Of a stretch of DNA of 12,910 nt, positions 1-5,811 are shown piece after piece. The stretch spans positions 1 through 12,910 of the forward strand of contig JBLHMO010000093.1 of the NCBI GenBank assembly GCA_047622145.1, given 5' to 3'. This DNA is from Litorivivens sp047622145 (GTDB lineage Bacteria; Pseudomonadota; Gammaproteobacteria; Pseudomonadales; Spongiibacteraceae). Under the pieces are notes generated by a model, which had not been told where the DNA came from, did not search any database, and saw nothing but the letters and a program-made list of their open reading frames with translations. Numbering within the stretch: position 1 is the stretch's first letter; every line of letters begins with the position of its first letter. Both the position numbers and the translations under genes were made by a program.

Positions 1-121
1 ACCAAAGAATTGCTCGACCACGGCATTGTACCAGCACGCACCCACATCCCGCCATCGAAGCGCGTATGCCATATTCCACCAATAATTCATCATAAGCTTT
101 ACTCGTGTATTGCGAGCCTCT
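1..121 (-). pseudogene. IS3-family transposase (OrfB) C-terminal remnant, frameshifted
   Basis: Read on the minus strand, about 54-121 gives RGSQYTSKAYDELLVEYGIR followed by ASM, and 1-53 gives RDVGACWYNAVVEQFFG in a different frame. Together these match the end of the DDE integrase core of IS3-family OrfB transposases (HSDRGSQYTS...GNCWDNAVVEQFFG), including the region of the catalytic Glu (E in VVEQFFG). About 16 nt instead of 15 separate the ATG of ASM from the TGC of the Cys-Trp motif, so a +1 insertion near 40-55 breaks the frame. Upstream of RGSQY the expected HSD is not readable. The fragment is cut by the window edge, so the rest of the element may continue to the left. It is a dead or decayed insertion sequence; the exact subgroup cannot be told. 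Confidence 0.75.
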
Positions 122-189
122 GCCGCGTAACCCTACAAGGCTGCGTAGTTTGAAATGCACTCAATAACAGTGGTTTGACGATCGATAAT

Positions 190-232
190 GGCAGGGAGCA
201 AATTGCGTTTTACCGCAACCGCGCTCTCTGCC
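190..232. repeat. Imperfect inverted repeat / hairpin after the carboxylesterase gene
   Basis: GGCAGGGAGC (190-199) pairs with GCTCTCTGCC (223-232) over 10 positions with one G-T wobble. Inside it TTGCG (203-207) pairs with CGCAA (214-218) around a 6-nt TTTTAC loop. It begins 20 nt past the stop codon of the minus-strand carboxylesterase. No U-tract follows on the minus strand. It may act as a terminator or 3'-end stabiliser, or be a relic of the neighbouring insertion sequence. The rest of 122-250 holds nothing recognisable. Confidence 0.45.
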
Positions 233-252
233 ACCGCAGTCTAGCTATCCGT

Positions 253-912
253 TCAAGCCAGCTGCAACCATTCTTTGAGACTGTTTCCAATCTCGGTAAT
301 TTCCTCACGACAGACTTCGTGCTGCATGGGATAACTGTGATAGTTGGGTTTAAAGCCCATGCTTTGAAGAATTTGATTGGCGGTATGCCCCATAGTTTCT
401 GGCACCATGGGGTCTTGGCTGCCATGAAAAATATGAATAGGCAGGGCGTTGTTCACTTCCGACAGCTTTACTTCCTTGGCAGTGGCGAAATACGTAGACA
501 TGGTCATTAAACCCGCCAAGGTCTTGGGATAAGAAAGCGCGGCGTGATACACCACTGCCCCGCCCTGACTAAAACCCGCCAACACAATGCGCTCACTGGC
601 TATACCTGCATCCAATTCGCGTTGAATTAATTCTCCCACCGCGGCAGAAGACGATTCTATCTGCACTATATCAATCTCGCGCTCTATCGACATAGCGAGT
701 ATGTCGTACCATGCGGGCATCACCATGCCGCCGTTTATCGTGACGGGTATCTCTGGTGCATGGGGGAATACGAAACGAACACCATGATTATCTGGTAAAC
801 CGAGTTGAGGCACCACTGGAACAAAATCATGGCCGCTGGCACCCAATCCGTGCAGCCAAATCACGGCAGCATCTGCCATACCTTGCGGTTCTATTACTTC
901 ACATTTGAGCAA
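253..912 (-). CDS. Carboxylesterase / lysophospholipase-like serine hydrolase (phospholipase/carboxylesterase family)
   Basis: A 219-residue alpha/beta hydrolase of the phospholipase/carboxylesterase family (like Pseudomonas carboxylesterase II and bacterial acyl-protein thioesterase homologues), expected to be a cytoplasmic esterase on short-chain esters. The length is normal for the family. HGLGASGHDF (21-30) forms the oxyanion region. GFSQGG puts the nucleophile at Ser115. SQDPMVP gives Asp167 and MQHEV gives His198, so the triad is complete. There is no signal peptide. The start chosen is TTG at 912: it has AGGAG 7 nt upstream, and LKCEVIEP fits the family's N-terminal strand, whereas the next Met (residue 12) would remove it. 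It runs on the same strand as the nucleoid protein gene, 127 nt away, and is probably transcribed separately. The family call is firm; the natural substrate is unknown. Confidence 0.9.
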   Translation of the reverse strand: MLKCEVIEPQGMADAAVIWLHGLGASGHDFVPVVPQLGLPDNHGVRFVFPHAPEIPVTINGGMVMPAWYDILAMSIEREIDIVQIESSSAAVGELIQRELDAGIASERIVLAGFSQGGAVVYHAALSYPKTLAGLMTMSTYFATAKEVKLSEVNNALPIHIFHGSQDPMVPETMGHTANQILQSMGFKPNYHSYPMQHEVCREEITEIGNSLKEWLQLA

Positions 913-919
913 GATCTAG

Positions 920-925
920 CTCCTG
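920..925 (-). promoter_or_regulatory. Shine-Dalgarno that fixes a TTG start
   Basis: On the minus strand CAGGAG is followed by the 7-nt spacer CTAGATC and then TTG. No ATG or GTG sits at a suitable distance from this site, so it decides the TTG start of the carboxylesterase at 912. Confidence 0.7.
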
Positions 926-959
926 AGCGTTAATAAGTTGCGGGTAAAATATCACGGTC

Positions 960-989
960 GGACTATTCAAGCCTGTGCTTGAATAGTCC
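960..989. repeat. Perfect 12-bp inverted repeat (hairpin 1 downstream of the nucleoid protein gene)
   Basis: GGACTATTCAAG (960-971) and CTTGAATAGTCC (978-989) are perfect complements around the 6-nt loop CCTGTG. It lies 51-80 nt past the stop of the minus-strand gene at 1040 and before the carboxylesterase start. Neither strand has a run of Ts after it, so it is not a textbook intrinsic terminator. It could be a U-less terminator, an RNA stabiliser or a protein-binding palindrome. Confidence 0.6.
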
Positions 990-999
990 ACATTCCTTT

Positions 1000-1023
1000 A
1001 GGCCATGCCTATAAGCATGGCCT
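1000..1023. repeat. Perfect 9-bp inverted repeat (hairpin 2 downstream of the nucleoid protein gene)
   Basis: AGGCCATGC (1000-1008) and GCATGGCCT (1015-1023) are perfect complements around the loop CTATAA. It starts 16 nt past the stop codon of the minus-strand gene at 1040 and is separated from the 960-989 palindrome by only 10 nt. The position suits a transcript 3' end, but there is no U-tract. The two palindromes have unrelated sequences. Confidence 0.6.
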
Positions 1024-1039
1024 TAGAGCACATCTGCAA

Positions 1040-2056
1040 TCATTTACCCTTGCGCGCCTTGATGTCGACTATCGCCTGAAATCCTTCTTCGTTATCTTGA
1101 ATAGTGACCCCTGACACCGAATACTTGGCATCACTAATCACCATTCCCACGCCATCTCTCACTCGAACTCGGCGGGTAATCGGCTTTGCTTGCCGGGCAA
1201 AATCTTTTGACTTAATTTCATAGTCATCTGAAATATCAATACCGGTGCCACTCACCACGCCAGACATCACCTCTGCCAGCGACTCACCGTCAATATACTG
1301 AGAAGATATTTCCTTTATCTCAGCGATTGAGGTGAGCTCTGAAGAGTTGATCTTTTCGGTGATCTTTTGATTTAATCCGGCAATATCTTGAGCATCATCA
1401 ATTTTAGAACTTACGCCCTTTAAAATTGAACCGCATATTTTGGCATAAGATTTTGATGTTGCTCTTGGCGAGACTTTAAGGAAAGAGTCTATCCAGTATT
1501 TTGTTTTCTTACCAAGGTTGTCAACAACAAAGACTCCTTGAGAATTTGGCAAAATCAAAACTCCCTTTTGTATATTGTTGAGAGAAATACCACTTCGTTC
1601 TATTATGTCAAAAGAGTTAGAAGATTCTGTGATTTCAATAAAGTCATCTTTGCTCTCGATTTTAAGAACGGCAAGCGCACTAGATGCCACTCCATCTACT
1701 TCTACCCCCGCAAAGAGCAATAAAACAAGATCGCCAGCCGATATGTTTTGGTGTGCTGAGGTTGCGTATAGATGCTTTGCAACAGCCTGAGTCTGCTCAA
1801 CAAAAGCACTTGGCTCGTCAAATATCCTTGTAGAAATATCTGCCATCACATTCAATGACAAGTCGGACTCATGAAAGAAGTCATATGTTTCTTGCTGTTT
1901 TGAAAGCGGAATAAGATAGTTCTGAAAAAGTAGTTTAACTAATGAATCACTGATTTTCGATTCTTCGTTTGCAAGACGGATGCCTTCTTCGCGTATTTTG
2001 CTGCCCACTCGATGCACTGCCACATTTGTTAGTCGTGCAGAACTTACATCCAACAT
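1040..2056 (-). CDS. 37-kDa nucleoid-associated protein, NdpA/YejK family
   Basis: A 338-residue protein of the 37-kDa nucleoid-associated family (NdpA/YejK), close to the usual length of about 335 residues. The N-terminus carries the family pattern: VAVHRVGSKIREEGIRLANE (13-32) corresponds to the HHVGNK..EEG region, followed by DSLVKLLFQNYLIPL, then FFHESDLSLNVM and the segment AKHLY...SAGDLVLLLFAGV. The C-terminus ends in a basic KARKGK. It is soluble, with no signal peptide or membrane segment. Members bind the nucleoid; their precise role is poorly defined, and many distant copies sit in accessory regions. The start ATG has GGAG 6 nt upstream. Compared with the neighbours the codons are visibly AT-rich (many AAA, TTA, AGT), which suggests horizontal acquisition. 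It is an orphan, flanked by palindromes on both sides. It is a divergent family member rather than a clear yejK orthologue. Confidence 0.8.
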   Translation of the reverse strand: MLDVSSARLTNVAVHRVGSKIREEGIRLANEESKISDSLVKLLFQNYLIPLSKQQETYDFFHESDLSLNVMADISTRIFDEPSAFVEQTQAVAKHLYATSAHQNISAGDLVLLLFAGVEVDGVASSALAVLKIESKDDFIEITESSNSFDIIERSGISLNNIQKGVLILPNSQGVFVVDNLGKKTKYWIDSFLKVSPRATSKSYAKICGSILKGVSSKIDDAQDIAGLNQKITEKINSSELTSIAEIKEISSQYIDGESLAEVMSGVVSGTGIDISDDYEIKSKDFARQAKPITRRVRVRDGVGMVISDAKYSVSGVTIQDNEEGFQAIVDIKARKGK

Positions 2057-2069
2057 TTTCTACTCCACT

Positions 2070-2107
2070 GATTACTTATTATTGATGTCGATTACTTGCT
2101 GAATCAA
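2070..2107 (-). promoter_or_regulatory. Candidate promoter of the nucleoid protein gene with an overlapping direct repeat
   Basis: On the minus strand TTGATT (2102-2107) and AATAAT (2078-2083) stand 18 nt apart, matching 4/6 and 5/6 of the sigma-70 boxes. Transcription would begin about 14 nt before the ATG, leaving room only for the Shine-Dalgarno site (2063-2066). The 8-mer AAGTAATC occurs twice in the same orientation, at 2090-2097 (in the spacer) and 2070-2077 (at the start site). The copies lie 20 bp apart, close to two helical turns, so it may be an operator. Confidence 0.4.
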
Positions 2108-2237
2108 CATAAAATCTACATTATTTGTATTGGGGCGATAACTCATTGCCAGCAGCGCATACCGAAGGAACTTTAAAGTGGGAAGCTTACTAGCGCCATA
2201 AAAACGTTTCACGCGCTAATAACATCGGCTTGTGCGC

Positions 2238-2271
2238 GCAGTGGAACAGCGATAAATCACTGTTCCACTGC
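2238..2271. repeat. Perfect 12-bp inverted repeat in the 2084-2327 gap
   Basis: GCAGTGGAACAG (2238-2249) and CTGTTCCACTGC (2260-2271) are perfect complements around a 10-nt loop. It is 57 nt beyond the stop of the minus-strand acyl-CoA dehydrogenase remnant and could mark the 3' end of that former gene. No U-tract is present on either strand. Apart from this palindrome and the promoter next to the nucleoid protein gene, nothing recognisable was found between 2057 and 2327. Confidence 0.55.
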
Positions 2272-2327
2272 AGTTGCTCAAGATTCGAGCTCAGCACCCG
2301 TCGCTCTGCAGATATTACAGAGATGTG

Positions 2328-2592
2328 TTAACGACCCAAAATACCACGAGCTATTACTTCCTTCATTATTTCTGAGGTGCCGGCATAGATAGTTTGAATA
2401 AGGTCATCGCGATAGAAACGCGAATAGGATATTCGTCAGTATAACCATAGCCGCCGAATAACTGCAGGCATTCGTTCACCATTTTTACCTGTATTTCAGT
2501 GGTCGCATATTTGATCATTGCGGCATCTTCGACAGTCATAGTAGCGGCAGCAAACTTCGCCATATGCTGGTCAAGCTGGACTTCCCAGGGTT
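2328..2592 (-). pseudogene. Acyl-CoA dehydrogenase C-terminal remnant (truncated and frameshifted)
   Basis: On the minus strand about 2424-2581 reads VQLDQHMAKFAAATMTVEDA, then AMIKYATTEIQVKMVNECLQ, then LFGGYGYTDEYPI. This is the unmistakable C-terminal helical domain of an acyl-CoA dehydrogenase, with the QLFGGYGY FAD-contacting segment. The frame then breaks near 2417-2423. In the next frame the sequence continues RFYRDDLIQTIYAGTSEIMK and EVIARGILGR and stops at 2328-2330. A single lost base (the G of an expected GCG Ala codon) explains the shift. Similarity also ends abruptly near 2585, so the N-terminal three quarters, including the substrate and catalytic regions, are missing. It is a dead gene fragment of a beta-oxidation-type enzyme left by a deletion or rearrangement. 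Confidence 0.85.
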
Positions 2593-2604
2593 CGCTAGAC
2601 AGTT

Positions 2605-2862
2605 GTGGTGGCAGTCGTTGTAGTGGTATTAGCCAGCTTGCTCGTAGTTTTTTATCCGCAGGACATGCCCGGCGACACAATATTGTCTGCAACCACAGTC
2701 GAGGCACCTGTCGGACTTGCGAATAATAGGAATGATGCGACTCTTGATAGTACTGACGAGGGACTTTATTTGAAGCGCGATGATGGGGCGGCTGTGAAAA
2801 TTCAGCTACAGGGAGCAGCAGTGGAGAGTTTTTCTCCTACCCACCGGCGGCCTTCTCAATAG
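2605..2862 (+). CDS. Hypothetical small membrane-anchored protein, possibly a truncated remnant
   Basis: An 85-residue open frame from a GTG codon, with an in-frame TAG 7 nt upstream of the start. Residues 2-16 (VAVVVVVLASLLVVF) form one strongly hydrophobic segment fit for a membrane anchor. The rest is polar, with acidic and neutral stretches (STDEGLYLKRDDGAAVKIQL). No family was recognised. No convincing Shine-Dalgarno site precedes the GTG. The frame begins almost exactly where the acyl-CoA dehydrogenase remnant ends, so it may be the 3' part of a gene cut by the same rearrangement. An intrinsic terminator about 100 nt downstream on the same strand argues that something here was or is transcribed rightwards. 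A spurious ORF is a real possibility. Confidence 0.3.
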   Translation: MVAVVVVVLASLLVVFYPQDMPGDTILSATTVEAPVGLANNRNDATLDSTDEGLYLKRDDGAAVKIQLQGAAVESFSPTHRRPSQ

Positions 2863-2951
2863 GGTATGCAAAAGTATCGCGGAGGCTTGACGCCCCGTCT
2901 GCCGGCCCTTCCCAGACAGAGATAAACCTCTACTCAGGCACGGGCAAGCGT

Positions 2952-2973
2952 CCGCTCCGGCGGGGTTTTTTTT
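2952..2973 (+). terminator. Intrinsic terminator with a possible structured leader upstream
   Basis: A GC-rich stem (CCGC 2952-2955 with GCGG 2960-2963, loop TCCG) runs straight into GG and eight Ts (2966-2973). A longer alternative stem is possible: CCCC (2893-2896) and GCCGG (2901-2905) can pair with CCGGC (2957-2961) and GGGG (2962-2965). A competing pairing, GACGC (2889-2893) with GCGTC (2948-2952), uses part of the same bases. It would end rightward transcripts from the 2605-2862 region and isolate the downstream operon, whose promoter begins about 40 nt later. Confidence 0.7.
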
Positions 2974-3012
2974 GTGAACGTCAGCATCATGCTGTAATCT
3001 TTCCCGCCGCGA

Positions 3013-3041
3013 TTGGTCGCAGACCGCATTTATGGTATAAA
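3013..3041 (+). promoter_or_regulatory. Sigma-70-type promoter for the cysteine hydrolase / deacetylase-like operon
   Basis: TTGGTC (3013-3018) and TATAAA (3036-3041) are separated by exactly 17 nt. The predicted start near 3048 leaves a leader of about 57 nt before the ATG at 3105. It lies immediately after an intrinsic terminator, as expected for an independent transcription unit. Confidence 0.6.
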
Positions 3042-3050
3042 ATTATAACT

Positions 3051-3063
3051 ATATATCATATAT
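3051..3063 (+). promoter_or_regulatory. AT-rich palindrome at the predicted transcription start
   Basis: ATATAT, C, ATATAT forms a 6-bp inverted repeat around one base, just downstream of the -10 box. Its position suits a repressor operator, but in such AT-rich DNA it could also be chance. Confidence 0.25.
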
Positions 3064-3069
3064 GTTCCG

Positions 3070-3086
3070 GGCCGCGTAATGCGGCC
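3070..3086 (+). promoter_or_regulatory. Leader hairpin next to the ribosome binding site
   Basis: GGCCGC (3070-3075) and GCGGCC (3081-3086) pair perfectly around the loop GTAAT, ending 8 nt before the GGGAG Shine-Dalgarno (3095-3099). It could influence mRNA stability or translation of the first gene. It matches no riboswitch class that I recognise. Confidence 0.4.
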
Positions 3087-3104
3087 TGCCGTTCGGGAGA
3101 ATTT

Positions 3105-3767
3105 ATGGAAACCAGCACCAAAACCGCGAAAGAAATATACCTCGAAGTGCAGGCCAATCCGGCGCGCATGCGCTTTGGCTTTGGTGAAAAGGCTATTTTG
3201 GTCAATATTGATCCGCAAAAGGCCTACACCCGCACTGACCTGTACAAAACCGCCTACGAAACCGATCCGCGCCAGTTGGAATACGTTAACGATTTGGCCA
3301 AGGTCTTTCGCGCCAAAAACTGGCCGGTGGTGTGGACTCATGTGGCCTATATGGAGTCAGGCGAGGATGCCGGCATTTGGGGCACACGCACCGACACGCC
3401 GGATAGCCTGCAAAACATCAAATTCGATTCTGAGCGCAGCGAGTTTGATGAGCGTTTGGAAATCGACACCGTTAAAGACGTTATTTACCTCAAGAAAATG
3501 CCCTCGGCCTTTTTCGAAACCCGGCTGCAGTCGCTGTGTACTTGGCACAAGGTGGACACGGTGATACTAACCGGCGGTTCCACCTCAGGCTGTATTCGCG
3601 CCACCGCGGTTGAATCGCTCTCGCGGGGCTATCGCACCATCGTGCCTGAGGAGTGCGTGGCCGATAAACACGAGAGTTATCACTACGCCAACCTCACGGA
3701 TATCTCGTTAAAATACGCCGACGTTGTGGGCGTGGAAGAAGTATTTGACTGGTTGCGAGCCAATTAA
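3105..3767 (+). CDS. Cysteine hydrolase, isochorismatase / N-carbamoylsarcosine amidase family
   Basis: A 220-residue single-domain cysteine hydrolase of the isochorismatase-like fold, expected to cleave an amide or carbamoyl group through a Cys-Asp-Lys triad in the cytoplasm. The visible catalytic residues are Asp36 (VNIDPQKAY), Lys130 (YLKKMPSAFFET) and Cys163 (GGSTSGCIRATAVES, the family's cis-peptide plus Cys signature). The motif spacing and length fit N-carbamoylsarcosine amidase and related amidases better than true isochorismatase, but family sequence alone does not give the substrate. The ATG has GGGAG 5 nt upstream. It is the first gene of an operon; the next gene starts directly after its stop codon. 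The presence of two PuuE-like proteins behind it suggests it removes the carbamoyl or ammonia group from a product of those enzymes, which is inference. Confidence 0.9.
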   Translation: METSTKTAKEIYLEVQANPARMRFGFGEKAILVNIDPQKAYTRTDLYKTAYETDPRQLEYVNDLAKVFRAKNWPVVWTHVAYMESGEDAGIWGTRTDTPDSLQNIKFDSERSEFDERLEIDTVKDVIYLKKMPSAFFETRLQSLCTWHKVDTVILTGGSTSGCIRATAVESLSRGYRTIVPEECVADKHESYHYANLTDISLKYADVVGVEEVFDWLRAN

Positions 3768-4709
3768 GTGAAAGAAGATCCCGGCTTCTACGACTACTGG
3801 CCTTATCACAATCGCCCCAAAATCGAATGGCCTAATGGTGCAAAGCTGGCGTTTTGGGTGGCTCCGAATATTGAGTACTACGAACTCAACCCCCCAGCTA
3901 ATCCGCAGCGTGCCGCGTGGCCGCAGCCGAATCCGGCATTGCCCGGGTACACCATTCGGGACTACGGCAATCGCGTGGGCCATCAGCGGCAAATGGAGTT
4001 GCTGGATAAATACGGTATTCGCGGTTCTATTTCCCTGTCTACTGCCTTGTGCGACCACCACCCGGAAATCATCGAACGCTGCGCTGAGCGCAACTGGGAA
4101 TTTTTCAGCCACGGCATCTACAACACCCGCTATACCTATGGCATGTCTGAGGCTCAGGAGCGCGAGACGATTCGCGACTCTATCGAAACTATTTATAAAC
4201 ATACCGGACAAAAATGTGCAGGTTATTTGGCGCCGGCGCTCTCGCACTCGGAGCTGACGCTGGATTTGTTTGCGGAGGTCGGCAGCGAGTTGTTTGGCGA
4301 TGAGGCCGGTATTTATACCTGCGATTTGTTTCACGACGATCAGCCCACACCGATCAATTTGCGCAGCGGCAAACGTTTTGTGTCTATTCCCTATTCATTA
4401 GAGATGAATGACACCATCGCCTACGTGGTCAATAAAATCGAACCGCGCCGCTACGGGCAGCAGCTCAAGGATAATTTCGATCGCCTTTATCAGGAAGGCG
4501 CCGACAGCGGCACCATCATGTGCATTCCCACCCACAACTATCAGGTGAGTTGCCCGCACCGGATGAAGGCCTTTGAAGAAGCACTGGAATATATCACCGG
4601 CCACAGCGATGTGTGGGTAACCACCGGGCGCGAAATTGCCGAATATTTTACGGAACATTATTACGACACGGTGTTGGCCGACATCGCCGCAAAAGGGGAG
4701 CTGAGCTGA
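3768..4709 (+). CDS. PuuE-like polysaccharide deacetylase-superfamily hydrolase (copy 1)
   Basis: A 313-residue protein of the NodB/polysaccharide deacetylase superfamily, of the type that includes the PuuE allantoinase rather than sugar deacetylases. The family features are YTIRDYGNRVG (61-71), FFSHGIYNTR with His115, a CDLFHDDQPT segment (185-194) that matches the PuuE substrate-side loop, and the late motif PTHNYQVSCPHRM with His256 and His264 before the C-terminal helix (EALEYI). The metal-binding Asp pair of motif 1 is absent: the first strand reads APNIEYYE. PuuE proteins are known to work without metal. No signal peptide is present, which argues against a cell-wall role. GTG begins at the base after the stop of the hydrolase gene, with only a weak upstream GAG, so translation is probably coupled. 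The substrate is unknown; a cyclic amide or ureide is a reasonable guess. Confidence 0.82.
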   Translation: MKEDPGFYDYWPYHNRPKIEWPNGAKLAFWVAPNIEYYELNPPANPQRAAWPQPNPALPGYTIRDYGNRVGHQRQMELLDKYGIRGSISLSTALCDHHPEIIERCAERNWEFFSHGIYNTRYTYGMSEAQERETIRDSIETIYKHTGQKCAGYLAPALSHSELTLDLFAEVGSELFGDEAGIYTCDLFHDDQPTPINLRSGKRFVSIPYSLEMNDTIAYVVNKIEPRRYGQQLKDNFDRLYQEGADSGTIMCIPTHNYQVSCPHRMKAFEEALEYITGHSDVWVTTGREIAEYFTEHYYDTVLADIAAKGELS

Positions 4710-5635
4710 TGGCATTGGACGACAGCTATCTGCAATACCCCGAGCGCCGCTACGGTATGGATCATAAGCGGTATGACTGGAGCATGCTCAGCGAGCGCAA
4801 AGCCGTGAGCTGGCCGCAGGGTAAAACGCTGGCCCTGTGGATTAACGTCAATTTGCAGTTTTATCCACTGAGCCAGCAGGGCATTCCCTTCAAGGTGCCG
4901 GGCGGCATGACCATGCCCTACCCAGATTTGCGACATTATTCCCTGCGTGACTATAGCAATCGAGTGGGATTGTTTCGCGTCTTGAAGGCACTGGATCAAC
5001 ATAGCTTAAACCCCACCTTCGCGGTGAATACTCGCCTGGCCGAGCGCACGCCTTATCTGATGCATTTGCTGAAAGAGCGCGGCGACGAGATACTCTGCCA
5101 CGGCTATCATATGGACGCACTGCACTACGGCGGTCAGGCTCGGGACGATGAGGCGGAATTGGTAAAGCGCTCTCTTGATGGCTTGCGCTCCATCAGCGGT
5201 CAGGACGTGCGCGGCTGGTTGTCGCCGGTCAAGAACGAATCGGACAACACCCCTGAGCTGCTGGCTGAAAACGGCGTTCAGTATTTTTGTGATTGGGTGA
5301 ACGACGATATGCCCTATGCATTCCGCACCGAGGAAGGCCCGCTATGTGCGATGCCTTTGTCGACGGAGTTAGATGACCGCTTTATATTGCAGAATAACCA
5401 GCATTCGGAAGCGTCTTATGTCGAGCAGATGCAAGACGCCTGTGATTTTCTCATTGATGAGGCCGGTCGGCAGGGTGGTCGTATGCTCTCGCTGACTATT
5501 CATCCTTGGCTGCTGGGCCAGCCCCATCGAATAGTTTATCTGGAACAAGCGTTGGCCTATATTGCCGCCAAGCCCCAGGTGTGGAGCGCAAGCGCGTCCG
5601 AGATTATGGATTGCTGGCAGGCGCAGCAGTTGTAA
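4709..5635 (+). CDS. PuuE-like polysaccharide deacetylase-superfamily hydrolase (copy 2, divergent paralogue)
   Basis: A 308-residue paralogue of the preceding gene product. Shared landmarks are YSLRDYSNRVG (77-87), ILCHGYHMDA with His131 and His134, CDWVNDDMPY (194-203), and LTIHPWLLGQPHRI with His265 and His273, followed by LEQALAYI. Motif 1 has lost even the acidic residues of copy 1 (NVNLQFYP), while the late HPxxxGxPHR motif is closer to the PuuE form than in copy 1. The start chosen is the ATG at 4709, which overlaps the TGA of copy 1 by one base and has GGGGAG 9 nt upstream; an in-frame ATG at 4613 lies deep inside copy 1 and would add a non-conserved basic stretch. It has no signal peptide. 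The two copies may form a hetero-oligomer or act on successive intermediates. Confidence 0.82.
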   Translation: MALDDSYLQYPERRYGMDHKRYDWSMLSERKAVSWPQGKTLALWINVNLQFYPLSQQGIPFKVPGGMTMPYPDLRHYSLRDYSNRVGLFRVLKALDQHSLNPTFAVNTRLAERTPYLMHLLKERGDEILCHGYHMDALHYGGQARDDEAELVKRSLDGLRSISGQDVRGWLSPVKNESDNTPELLAENGVQYFCDWVNDDMPYAFRTEEGPLCAMPLSTELDDRFILQNNQHSEASYVEQMQDACDFLIDEAGRQGGRMLSLTIHPWLLGQPHRIVYLEQALAYIAAKPQVWSASASEIMDCWQAQQL

Positions 5636-5778
5636 GTCCGAAAGCGGCCGCGCCGGCGCCTGACACTCCGGTGGCTTATTCAGGCCTACGCAAGTCCGTC
5701 GAGCGTCCAGGTCGCACTTTTCGCTACTTATTAATTTCGTAATTTTGGGAAACAGATGAAGCCCCCGCCGCGATTGAT

Positions 5779-5784
5779 TATAAT
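5779..5784 (+). promoter_or_regulatory. Possible -10 box upstream of the ABC1 kinase gene
   Basis: A perfect TATAAT at 5779-5784, preceded by TG with a 2-nt gap, lies 28 nt before the ATG at 5812. No good -35 hexamer is found at 16-18 nt. The 176-nt gap 5636-5811 otherwise shows GC-rich, self-complementary sequence near 5645-5660 without a U-tract, and nothing else recognisable. Confidence 0.4.
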
Positions 5785-5811
5785 TAAGGCTCATTTGCTG
5801 TTGTCTTTATT

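Noticed and set aside
190..232. Integron attC site
   Set aside because: The structure is a large imperfect palindrome, but the conserved GTTRRRY/RYYYAAC core sites are absent.
175..510. Plus-strand open frame of 111 codons
   Set aside because: It lies antisense to the C-terminus of the carboxylesterase and has no motif or ribosome binding site.
2875..2973. Glycine or guanidine riboswitch before the hydrolase operon
   Set aside because: Only a short CTCAGGCA-like stretch resembles the glycine aptamer; the remaining core is missing, the guanidine consensus blocks are not seen, and the operon has its own promoter downstream of the T-run.
3708..4334. Long minus-strand open frame opposite the first PuuE-like gene, and similar antisense frames at 9366-9833, 10678-11220 and 12115-12447
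   Set aside because: They mirror strongly supported plus-strand genes with family motifs, have no recognisable protein features and arise from GC-biased codon use.
4613..4708. Upstream in-frame ATG extending the second PuuE-like gene by 32 residues
   Set aside because: The stretch lies inside copy 1, is basic and unlike the family, and the ATG at 4709 has its own GGGGAG site and a one-base overlap with the previous stop.
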